Assembly (NCBI GenBank): GCA_963924555.1
Contig: OZ004588.1
Location: forward strand, 806,001-870,000
DNA: 64,000 bases
Origin: Crambe crambe
Lineage: Eukaryota; Porifera; Demospongiae; Poecilosclerida; Crambeidae
Reading direction: 5' to 3'
In this document: positions 1 to 9,410 of the stretch, in pieces
Layout: each line of letters begins with the position of its first letter
How positions within the stretch are numbered: the stretch's first letter is position 1
Notes under the pieces: model-generated
What the model saw: only the letters and a program-made list of their open reading frames with translations
Told to the model about the DNA's origin: nothing
Database searches by the model: none
Made by a program: the position numbers and the translations under genes

Positions 1-307
1 GATGACCCTTTACCATACCCAGCTGTGAAGTGCATGTACAGGAAATGAAATAGTGTCATTTATGAGGGAGATACCACTACATAATATTATGAATTTTCCA
101 ACCATCACTGCACCAAAATAATGTATTTTTATGTGACCACATTAGTAGTTGCAATGAACTACATCAAGTACGATTGTCAAAGTTTAAGAGCAAATTAGCT
201 ATCTCTGAAAGCAGAATTCTAAGGTCAGGGAGATATCTAATATTATGACAATTCTAAACGAAACTAAATAAAACTTTCAGCTGTTCACTTGATATGAATA
301 TCGATGA

Positions 308-1115
308 GGCTCACTAGTGTATTTCATTCGATAGAGTTTCATCAGTGCAGATTCGCAGTTCCATATCATCGGTTGTAGGCTGAGGGAGTGTCATACAGAA
401 CCACGGAGGGTTATTGAACTCACAGCAGGTGTTCATAGGACTACACCCCTCCCCGTCCCACAAGGGGTCATCGGAATACAGTCTACCGTATTGAAATCCT
501 GGCCCGGAGTTTCCAGTGTCACAAAAATAGTTAAGTAGGCAGCTGACGTCGCCAATCTATATTGCTGTTAATGCAGGGACAGCTATGACTCGAGTCATAA
601 CTTGAATCAGTTGCAGCTGCAAATGTCCAAATGTGTTGCCGTGAGCCTGCAGCACCGTGCGTGACGGAGACACCATCAACATATTGGCTTTTCCAAGTTG
701 GTATTGCCACTATACGAAGCCCAGAAAGCATTTGTCGAGCCTTTTTGATGTGCTAGGATTCGCCCACACACATTTGAGTAGGAAGGACCATTGGATGGGA
801 AAATAGCTGAGGAGCAAACATTGGGATTTCTACCGCAAGCTCGGAATGGCGAAGTTATAGATCTCCAGTTGGAAGGACATTGGTCACTGGGGTTGGTCAT
901 TCCTAGTCCACTCTCCAGGACCACCACATGAACATTGAGGACCATTATTGTTCTGACTCAGTTGAGGAATCACAATATTTTGCAGAATTTCTTTGATTTC
1001 TTGTTTCGTAGCATTCCTCTGCATATTCAGCATCTGTTCAGAAGGACAGACTCCATCTGCTCCACAGACTGCAGCTGGTGCAGCTCTAGCCGGCAGTGTG
1101 CTATTTTACTGCACG
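308..1115 (-). pseudogene. Decayed copy of the neighbouring secreted cysteine-rich gene
   Basis: Minus-strand sequence aligns by eye along almost the whole length of the intact gene at 2375-3283. The matches include the Leu-Pro-Ala-Arg-Ala-Ala-Pro start of the mature protein, a CGGPG motif, VCGRI, a VDGVSVTHG block, DDPLWDGEGC and the final TTDDMELRIC block. The frame is broken: the CGGPGEWTR part and the following CPSNWR part lie in different frames (shift near position 905), and the VDGVSVTHG part sits in another open stretch near 531-731. No single reading frame spans it and no clean signal-peptide start remains. It is best read as a dead tandem duplicate. A spliced gene is possible but no convincing donor/acceptor pairs separate the blocks. 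Confidence 0.7.
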
Positions 1116-1845
1116 CTAAAACCGAAACAAACTGAAAAAATAAGGAAAATTATGGCCATTATGGAGAGAATAGCTCGAAGCTGTTTAGATGCACGGCTTG
1201 CTGTGGTGCTGTTGAGGACAGAGTTCAGGGAGATAGATTAGATTGCAAACTAAAATGAAGCGCTGCCTACTTTCGGTGGTATTTTTATACATGGATTTCA
1301 TGATGGTACACATACGTCATTACCTATGAACTCCAAAACATCAACTTCTGCCTAGATAAGCTGCTCAAGAATGCTGCAGCAATTGCAGAACATCTTTTGG
1401 AGTGTTTCGTATACAGAACCAATAACACATGGATCCACGCATGGCGACAATTGCATTGCCCTCATTGTCCCTGTGCATGGGTCACTGAAAAGAAAGGATT
1501 CCCTCTCACCATGAAATTAATTTTTCAGATGCTTTGAAGTGTGAAGGCAATAAAGATGTGCTTCGTCTAATTAGAACCATAGGATCAATAACATGTGGGT
1601 CCGGGTCCCATTGCCCCATGCATGGGTCATTAAGAGGCACTCATTGAACTACTCAAGTACCCATCTATGAACTATGCTATAATTAGCTATCAACCTGGCA
1701 AAACTAAAAACACGTACTGCATGTTGCAGGATCACATAATATTCTAATAGCATAATGGTTCAAGTAGTTCAGTTATAGAGGAGTACTTCATTATGCTGTT
1801 CACATGACATAAATATCAACAAGGTTCACTAAGACGATAGAATGC

Positions 1846-2020
1846 AGATTCGCATCTTGATGTAGCTTAAGAGAGAGTGTCGTACAGAACCATGGAGGTG
1901 TTGGAAGGACCACATCCCTCCCCGTCCCACAAGGGGTCATCAGAATACACTATATTGGGGTTGACTCCTGGTCCTGGGTTTCCAGTATTATAGAAATAGT
2001 TGCTGCTGACACACGAAGGG
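1846..2020 (-). pseudogene. 3'-terminal fragment of the same secreted cysteine-rich family
   Basis: A short minus-strand stretch reads TGNPGPG, then YSDDPLWDGEGCG, then a trace of the PPWF..TL segment. This matches the C-terminal quarter of the intact gene downstream, with an internal deletion of the ACCQLNN region. It ends directly beside the inverted-repeat element at 2034-2161, so the insertion may have contributed to truncation. There are now three family members in 3 kb, one of them intact. Confidence 0.6.
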
Positions 2021-2033
2021 ATTTGCTGGGGAG

Positions 2034-2161
2034 TAAGGTAAGGCGGGGCAATTCCGTCATTTCTGATAATCTTTTTTGTTTCTCTGACTAGACTGACTGG
2101 AATATCACTATTTTACAGTGTCGGAATTACCCCATCCTCGTAATTGCCCCGCTTTACCTTA
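2034..2161. mobile_element. Small inverted-repeat element (MITE), 128 bp
   Basis: The left end TAAGGTAAGGCGGGGCAATT (2034-2053) and the reverse complement of 2142-2161 match at 19 of 20 positions, with an unrelated ~90 bp centre. There is no coding capacity. It lies against the truncated family copy at 1846-2020. The family is not identified. Confidence 0.7.
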
Positions 2162-2374
2162 TTGCCCCCATGCCCTCTGTTCACGGCCCCCATTAATAAA
2201 TTCTGTGAGACACTGGTATTATTCTTGCATGGATCAGCTTATCTAAGTAACAAGAAGACTATCCACTATGTGTAGGACTTTGTTTGGAATATACAAGCAA
2301 AGTCTTACACATGTAGTTATGTAAATGAAGGAGACTACATGAGATCAAGTCAGTGCATTAGTTACTTTAATCCT

Positions 2375-3283
2375 TCACATTATGAAGATTTCAATGAAGG
2401 TCACCAACGTGTCTTCATTAGGAATGGAGTCATCATTACAGATTCGCAGTTCCATGTCATCAGTTGTAGCTTGAGGGAGTGTCTTACAGAACCACGGAGG
2501 GTTGTTGAGCTGACAGCAAGCGTTAGTAGTACCACACCCCTCCCCATCCCATAAGGGGTCATCGGAATACACAAAACGATACTGAAATCCAGGTCCAGAG
2601 TTTCCAGTGTCACAGAAATAGTCGTTACCAATAATTGAAGGCACTTGATATTGCCAGTTTATAGCAGTATTAGTGCAACGACAGTTACTACTCGAGTCAT
2701 AGCTTGGATCAGTTTCATACAGCGCAGCCACAAATGACCAAATGTGTTTCCGTGAGCCTACAGGACCATGTGTGACAGAGACACCATCAATGTACTGTTC
2801 ATCCAAGGTGACACTTCGAGTTGTTGATAAGTAAAAAGCATTGGGTGTACCTTCCTGATATGCAGTAATTCGTCCACAAACACGTGAGTAGGAGCGACCG
2901 TCGGATGGGAAAGTGGCAGAGGAGCAGCCCGTTGATGATCCACCACAACCTCTGACTGTTGAATTCACATATCTCCAATTAGTTGGACACTGCTGGCAGG
3001 GGTCGGTCATGTCGAGGTGGGCAATCCTAGTCCACCTTCCAGGACCACCACATGGACATGGAGGAGTGCTATAGCTCTGTCGATTCAATCGAGGCGTCAC
3101 TGTATTTTGCAGGAGTTCTCGAGTATTTTGTATTGTAGCATTCCTCTGTATATTCAGCACCTGGTCAGAAGGACAGACTCCAGTTGCTCCACGGACTGCA
3201 GCTGGTGCAGCTCTAGCCGGCAGTGTGCAGTCTTGCTGCACACTAAAACCAACACAAACTAAAACGATTAAACTAAAGAGCAT
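2375..3283 (-). CDS. Secreted cysteine-rich protein, intronless, 302 aa
   Basis: A single open frame starts with a clear signal peptide (MLFSLIVLVCVGFS, cleavage expected near residues 15-17). The mature protein is cysteine-rich: CPCGGPG near residue 77, a CGGSSTGCSS segment, VCGRI, an IDGVSVTHG...HIWSF block near 165-185, CRC, NDYFCDTG, and a terminal DDPLWDGEGCG...CC...PPWFCKTLP...DDMELRIC block. I recall this last block as typical of uncharacterised extracellular proteins in sponges and some cnidarians, but I cannot assign a named domain or function. The first ATG is preferred because it creates the signal peptide, and a TATA box lies about 90 bp upstream. Two decayed copies lie just beyond its 3' end. 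If SART1 really continues past the left edge of the window, this gene would sit inside one of its introns on the same strand. Confidence 0.8.
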   Translation of the reverse strand: MLFSLIVLVCVGFSVQQDCTLPARAAPAAVRGATGVCPSDQVLNIQRNATIQNTRELLQNTVTPRLNRQSYSTPPCPCGGPGRWTRIAHLDMTDPCQQCPTNWRYVNSTVRGCGGSSTGCSSATFPSDGRSYSRVCGRITAYQEGTPNAFYLSTTRSVTLDEQYIDGVSVTHGPVGSRKHIWSFVAALYETDPSYDSSSNCRCTNTAINWQYQVPSIIGNDYFCDTGNSGPGFQYRFVYSDDPLWDGEGCGTTNACCQLNNPPWFCKTLPQATTDDMELRICNDDSIPNEDTLVTFIEIFIM

Positions 3284-3370
3284 CTCTCGTTGATGATAAG
3301 GCCAGTTTCTGCAGATTGAGTTGGTTACATGCAGCTGCTTGAAGCAGATGTATTGGCCTCATTCTCACTC

Positions 3371-3378
3371 ATTTTATA
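3371..3378 (-). promoter_or_regulatory. TATA box of the secreted cysteine-rich gene
   Basis: The minus strand reads TATAAAAT about 90 bp before the ATG at 3283, a normal spacing for a TATA box plus a short 5' leader. No other strong core element was seen. Confidence 0.45.
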
Positions 3379-4059
3379 GACAGCTCACAGATTGCGGAAG
3401 CCTCAGAGACTTGCCCACACACATCATTATCTTCCACACACCTCTCAGCAGAACTTCAAAAATGAATGTGTGTGGCTATAAAATTTCTTTCGCACGCACC
3501 TCTTAGCAGAACTTCAAAGAATGAATGTGTGTGATTATTACATTTTTGGTCACACCACTACTATACATTTTATAGCACAATACTTGAATAGATATTTTAC
3601 AGCACTTTGTACGTGACTAGTTGGATCACCAAAGTGCTGGTGACTATGATAATAGTATAATTAACTGTTATGTCTGATTATTAAGTGAAGTATGCAATAA
3701 TCACTTATTGGCTTGTTGACTGGAGGTCATGTTTCAAAGTTTAAGAGGATAAGAATCCAGAGCATGTCTAAATTATTTCTGTTTCCTAACTGATTATTAA
3801 TGGTCAGTGAAGTATGTTATGATAATCAACAAGAATTGCTGACTGGAGGTCACGTTTCAAGGGATAAGAATTCAGAGCATGTCTTGGAACTTGATGCTGA
3901 TTATAAAATTGCTGTCCCTTCCCTTCCCTTCCCCTCACCTCACCAATTTCTCTTCCTCCTCCTCTCCCCTTCCTTACCACCCTCCTCTCCCTCCATCCCT
4001 CCCCTTCCTTACCACCCTCCTCTCCCTCCATCCCTTCCCTGATAAACTATCAACAATAC
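3379..4059. other. Non-coding stretch with CT-rich repeat; no SART1 exon found
   Basis: No conserved coding sequence was found here on either strand. Two approximate copies of a ~100 bp block occur (ACTGGAGGTCA with flanks, near 3715-3780 and 3838-3890). A CT-rich repeat fills 3915-4040 (CCTCCTCTCCCTCCATCCC repeated). The missing downstream SART1 exons were looked for here and not found. Confidence 0.5.
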
Positions 4060-7000
4060 CTGCGAGAGCCGTGATCCTTACTGGTGTCTTCCTTCCCCAG
4101 GGGAATCAGATCATCTGCCTTCACTGTCCCTCCCTTCCTAACCTTCCTTCTCTTTTTGGGTTTCTTGAACTGGACCATCTCTTCAGGAGTGTAATACTCA
4201 CTGGCCACTCGGGCAGGTGCCATTTCCAAGGTAACCTGCATGGGCCACAGAAAATCAAGAGTGTGTTATGTCATGTGATCAAAAAGGTCACCTGGCCAGT
4301 GGCCACACAAAATATGTCATGTGATCAAAAAGGTCACCTGCATGGCCACACAAATTATCTATGGATAAATTAATAATGCTAAAAATTCTGATCAGACAGA
4401 GTGAAGAAATTGACCAGAAATGTCGTGTGACCGGCTGTTATTCTGAGCACTTGTGATCAAAGGAGGGAGGGGAATTTGCAAAGTTCATTAGAGACAAAGA
4501 TTGGAGGGGCTTACTTGTTTATCTAACAGTCGCTGTCTGATGATCTCTTTCTCTCTCTCGGCTGATGTATCCATAGTTCCACCTTCACCTACAACATAAA
4601 CAAATAACAAGCAATAAACACAAATAACAACAATAAACAAACAAGCAAATAACAAGCAAATAACAACAAACAAACAAATAACAAGCAATAAACTAATAAC
4701 AAGCAAATTACAACAATAAACAAATAACAGAAACAAAGTAACAACAAATGACAAGAACATCCTACCAAGTGAAAACATCTTTTTCTTCTCCCCATAAATC
4801 TCTTCGTCATACTTATTCAACAGTTCTTTCCTCTTAACCTGCACACAATATTGCAAATTTCACTTCAATCTTATGTATGACCTTTGACCCTCAATACCAT
4901 AACACTATTACTAGCCCACACATTTCAAAGGCAAGTGAAAGTTAGTGTTGATTCAACAAATTGTATGACAAGGATATCCCACCCTTGCTCCCTTGCTAAA
5001 ATTAGCTTACATTTCCAAACTCATCAACCTCTTCATCTTCATAGGGGTTGTAGCCAGGTTTTCCCTTCTTCATCTCCACATTCTTCGAGGCCTTCTCTAC
5101 CTCCACCAGGTTGGGGTTTAGTAGTGTGTCTTCAGATTCATCCAGTACTCCTTCAGGTAATGAGTAAGAGAAGAATGAGTGTGCTACATAACTGCATTGT
5201 TTAGTTAAATTTAATTTCCTCTCATGATTTATTATACTCATTGATAAAGGAGACTTGTTATGAAAGAGAATAGAGACCCTTGACAAAGGCAATTTCCTTT
5301 GACCACCAAGTTGAGAGAATGAAACAAGTTTACTTGAGGTCTAGAGGTCTAGAAGTAAATTTCATTGCAAACGGTTACCATCTCACTCTGGCCCAGAGAT
5401 ATGTAGATAAAAATGATTTCATTTCAGGTCTTAATTACTTACCTCTGTCCTTCATGACTAACATGACATTCCTTCCTTCCTTAAAAGCCGCTACATCATG
5501 TTCCACCTTGATGCCTTTCAGATCATGTGATCCATAGGCCTGCAATCAAACCACATATATCACATGATCAAGTCACATGACTATCACATGAGCACCTTGC
5601 TTCTCTCCTCCTTCTCTACCTCTGAGATGATGTCACCTATACCAAATTCTTCGTCCATCTCTGCCAATAGCCTAGCCTGAAAGAAGAAAATAAATATTAG
5701 GACAGTCCTTAGGAAAAAATTTTTACAGGGTGAAAATTGGTGAATTGAAAAAAAAGGATTACTCAGAGGTAATTTTATTCCAAAAAAAAATAATTTTTTT
5801 TAAAGGTCTTTTTGCCAATAGCCTAGCCTGAAAGAAGAAGAAGAAGAAGAAGAAGAAGAAGAAGAAGAAGAAGAAGAAGAAGAAGAAGAAGACCTTAGAA
5901 AAGGTTTATGAGTGAAAATTGGTGGATTGAAAATGGGATTCCTCATAAAGTAGGAGGTTAGAGGTAATTTTTAAAACCAAAATTTAAAGCTCTTTGTGAT
6001 TCATCCATTTCAAAAGTACTACATTCCAGCATGAATGGGCCTGGGAGATATGGATACTCACCTTTTCCTCTGCCTTCTTTTTCTCTTCCTGCAGTTTTCT
6101 CATCCGAGTGACCCACGACGAGGAGTCCTCATCTTCCCCTTCTCCTTCTACCTCACCCAATCTCCTCACAGAACTGCAATCAGAAAAAGATGAACAATAA
6201 ATCCTAAAAGTCACCTGGCACCTTGATCATTTGCCATAACTTTCTCAATTCTTCAACGAATCAACAGAGAGCTAATTATCCACTCTCTCTGCTGGTGTTT
6301 GAAATTTGAAATTTGGTTAAGAATTGAGAAAATTATAGTGAAAGATCAACATCTGGTGTTAGATGAATATAAATAGACTTTTTAATTGGGCTAAATTCCT
6401 CTCCTCAATGAATCATGCTGCTATACCTTAGAGCATCGGTGATCTTTCTTGCTTCTTTTCTTGTGGCAATTTTCTCCTTTAGCTGGTCAAAACAAACAAG
6501 TAAACAAACAAATTAGTAAATAAAATGTAAACAAACAAATAAACAACAAGCAAAGAAAGTAAACAAATGCTATAAATGCCACTACTCACTTGTTCAGATG
6601 CTTTTAATTGTCCAATGTTCTTAGGGGGAGCATGGATCGCATCTTTCTTGGTAGCAACTGGGGCTGAGAAAAGAGTAAATAATTAGTAGGGATTGCCCCA
6701 CAAAGAATGATGCTTTGTAACTTGGTAGACTCTTATTGGGGGGATAGTGTCTGGTTCCCTCTAGTGATTCACCTTCTTCTGTTGACTTTTCCTTGTTCTC
6801 AGTGGTATCTCCATCAACTTGTAAAGGCTTCAGACCCAGGGAAATTCGGAGTTTACTGAGTGATAAAAAATTAGTGAAGTTTACTGAGTGAATTACCCAG
6901 GAAATTTGGAGTTTACTGAGTGATAGAATTACCCAAGGGAGTTCAGAGTTTACTAAAGTAGCCAGGGAAGTTTGGAGTATACTGAGAGTAGATTACCCTG

Positions 7001-8537
7001 GAGCTAACTAATCGAGTTTACTAAGAGAGTCACATGACTTACTTTGTTTCTTCGATACTCAATGTGACTACATCTCCAGTTGAGGATGCCTTGACAGTCA
7101 CTGGCTCCTCTCCTTGCCTGTCCTCTCCTTTTTCCCCTCGGGATGATGCATCGATAGACCTCTTTCCATTTCTCCTCCTCTCTCCCTCCTCTTCAGTCAA
7201 GTCACCTGCAAAATAGGCAAAGAGGAAAAGGATCATTCTATGTACCCACACTTGAGCCGACACTCGATCAAAGTGGGTGGGTTTTTAAAAATAGTTCAAT
7301 AACTACAACTGGAACCTCCTGAACCTCAACAAAGAACAATCTAATTGGCGAGCAAAGCGAGCCACTCTCTGGTCATGTCAATGGGAGCTTGAGATATATA
7401 TATACGTACGTCAAAAAATTATCATTGCGCATGCGCTGAACCAATTGCTAAGCGACAACAAACTCATTTTAAGCAAAAATTAATCTTGTGAATTTGACGA
7501 TTAGCTACTATAGTATGGAGCCACCAAAGGCTAAAAAGAGAAAAATGGAGACAGAGAAAGAGATAAGAACTAGGCTGGACGAAAGAAATGAGAGGCCTAG
7601 CATGTGCCCCTCCCACTGTCACACCCAATAATATACCAAAAAATTGTGTAAACTGCATGTACGTGCATGAAGACATAACTTCACATTATCAACACTGCTT
7701 CGCTCGCCCAACAACGATTTACAAGTGATTCCTAGTTATACACTCCATTCATAATAACCTCTGAAAGAGCTACAAAGGACAAAAGGCAGGGTCCCAAGTG
7801 TGTCTATTATTCGGAGGTTCCCCCGTATTACAGGATCTTAATGTTCATTACTTTCTTTTCTGTGATTAGACTCCCTCTCTCTCTCCTTCTGAGAACTTCT
7901 CTTCCTATCTCTGGACCTCGACCTATCACGATCCCTCTCTCTGGACTTTCCCCTCTCTCTGGATCTTGACCTATCACGACCCCTCTCTCTGGACTTTGAC
8001 CTGTCACGTCTCCGTTCCTTGGACTTTGATCTATCACGCTTCCTTTCTTTTTCTCTGGATCTTGACCTATCACGTCCTCTTTCCCTTGATCTGGACCTGT
8101 CACGGTCCCGCCCCCTCTCCTTGGATCTGTCACGTCCCCTTTCTTTGGACCTTGACCTATCACGTCCTCTCTCCCTTGATCTTGACCTGTCACGGTCCCG
8201 TCCTCTCTCCTTGGATCTGTCACGTTCCCTTTCTTTGGACCTTGACCTATCACGTCCTCTCTCCCTTGATCTTGACCTGTCATGGTCCCGTCCTCTCTCC
8301 TTGGATCTGTCACGTCCCCTTTCTCTGGATTTGGACCTTCGTTTGACCCTACAATAGTTTCATATACTCATATTCAGTGTACATGTGTGGTTGCCCCAGC
8401 AATAAAATTGCTAACAGCATAAGGACTCAAGAAATATCCTTTATTGAGTACCTTTCTCTGGACCTATCTTTGCGTTTCTTCCTCACTTCCTTTTCCTTCT
8501 CTTTGTCTCTATCACTGCTTTTCTTAGAAGAACCCAT
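4060..8537 (-). CDS. SART1: SART1, tri-snRNP-associated protein 1, 5' 13 exons (partial)
   Basis: SART1 (yeast Snu66) is a U4/U6.U5 tri-snRNP component needed for pre-mRNA splicing in the nucleus. Exons on the minus strand: 8537-8452, 8348-7852, 7205-7043, 6855-6773, 6663-6590, 6482-6427, 6173-6062, 5676-5596, 5539-5443, 5150-5011, 4838-4766, 4588-4515, 4235-4060. All phases join. The protein opens MGSSKK as in vertebrate SART1. A long RS/RD/RE-repeat region is encoded by exon 2, followed by SIEETNKLR...LGLKPLQV, an LLAEMDEEFG segment, LKGIKVEHDVAAF, LLNPNLVEVEKASKNVE, LLNKYDEE and EYYTPEEMVQFKKPKKRR...DDLIPLG. About 570 residues are present. The last exon ends at a good donor (CGCAG|GTATTG) and nothing resembling the roughly 300-residue C-terminal part of SART1 follows within the window. 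Head-to-head with MRPS21. Confidence 0.9.
4590..4750. repeat. AT-rich minisatellite in SART1 intron 12
   Basis: Irregular tandem units of the type AACAAATAACAAGCAATAA fill the intron between SART1 exons 11 and 12. The long hydrophobic open frames on the minus strand here are translations of this repeat. Confidence 0.7.
5837..5892. repeat. (GAA)n microsatellite in SART1 intron 7
   Basis: About 18 uninterrupted GAA triplets on the plus strand lie between SART1 exons 7 and 8. Direct flanks of the repeat (TTTGCCAATAGCCTAGCCTGAAAGAAG) duplicate the sequence at exon 8's acceptor at 5664-5688, so a piece of the exon 8 boundary was copied with it. Confidence 0.85.
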
Positions 8538-8651
8538 CAGTGTTGAAATGACTCTAATTAACGAGCAGCCCAACGTTATTTTCCAAAATAATGCACACCT
8601 TTAGAATCTTCTAAATAGAGAGCACTCACCTGCACTCTTCGTTCAGAAATC
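8538..8651. promoter_or_regulatory. Bidirectional promoter between SART1 and MRPS21
   Basis: Exactly 114 bp separate the divergent start codons. No TATA box is evident. Both genes are constitutive (splicing and mitochondrial translation), which fits a shared housekeeping promoter. Transcription start sites cannot be placed from sequence alone. Confidence 0.6.
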
Positions 8652-9062
8652 ATGTCTTTGTATAACCGAGGAATAGGACTCACTGCCAGAACCATCCTAG
8701 TAAACAAGAACTCTGCTATAAGTGCTTACATGAACCTTACTAGGTTATTGAAGAAAACTGGTTTCGAAGAACGTGTAAGTTCATTAAAAATAGTCCTGAA
8801 GCATGTAGCATGGAACAATACATCACTAATGCATTATTATTTATGATCTGTACTATTACATTAGCTAAGGAGAAAAGCTTACTACGAGAAACCCACAGTG
8901 AAAAGGATCCGTTTGGAGTATGAGAAGTGCGCTAGAGTTTACAACAGGGAGATGAGGAAAAAGGTCCAGTTCGTCATGAAGCAAAACAACCCTTTACCAT
9001 CCACATCCATCCTGGCCATGAACTTGAGACAGACAGAATCTGAACCCAACGCCCAAAAATAG
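8652..9062 (+). CDS. MRPS21: Mitochondrial ribosomal protein bS21m
   Basis: Small-subunit mitoribosomal protein. Two exons, 8652-8774 and 8865-9062, join in phase 0 across a 90 bp intron (donor GTAAGT, acceptor TTAG) to give 106 residues. The N-terminal part carries ARTILVNKNSAISAYMNLTR, like the ARTVMV...VESAYRTLNR stretch of vertebrate MRPS21. Exon 2 carries RRKAYYEKPTVKRIR followed by a basic helix with YNREMRKKVQFVMKQN, the bS21 signature of a basic Arg/Lys-rich C-terminal helix. It is about 20 residues longer than the human protein, with a Ser/Thr/Glu tail. The first ATG is the only one consistent with family alignment. Confidence 0.92.
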
Positions 9063-9410
9063 CAAATCATTTTTATTGTCACCATGCACTCCAAACTTCA
9101 GCTACATATTTATCCATTTCGATAGTTTTACGCAAAAAAAAATCAATGATCATATGCTGAAATTGGGGAATCAGGAGCTCCTATAAAGAGAAGACAAACC
9201 TCTCAACAATGTCAAAGGACACGTATAAAATAATCCTCAGAGAAGGGATGGGCCCTAAAGTGTCTGTTGAGGTCTTCCACTGTAGCTGGCTAGAGTTCAG
9301 TCATGACTATACAGTGCATAATAATGTATTATGTGCATGATGAAGAAGTGAATCATACAAATTAATAATAAAATGAAAAGAAAAGAAAAACAATGTGGCT
9401 AGAGATTCAA

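Noticed and set aside
4488-4856. Hydrophobic minus-strand frame near SART1 exons 11-12
   Set aside because: The Leu/Val/Cys-rich part is translation of the AACAAATAACAAGC intron repeat.
7966-8357. Plus-strand frames with LSRPLSLDLDL repeats
   Set aside because: Antisense shadow of the SART1 RS/RD-repeat exon.
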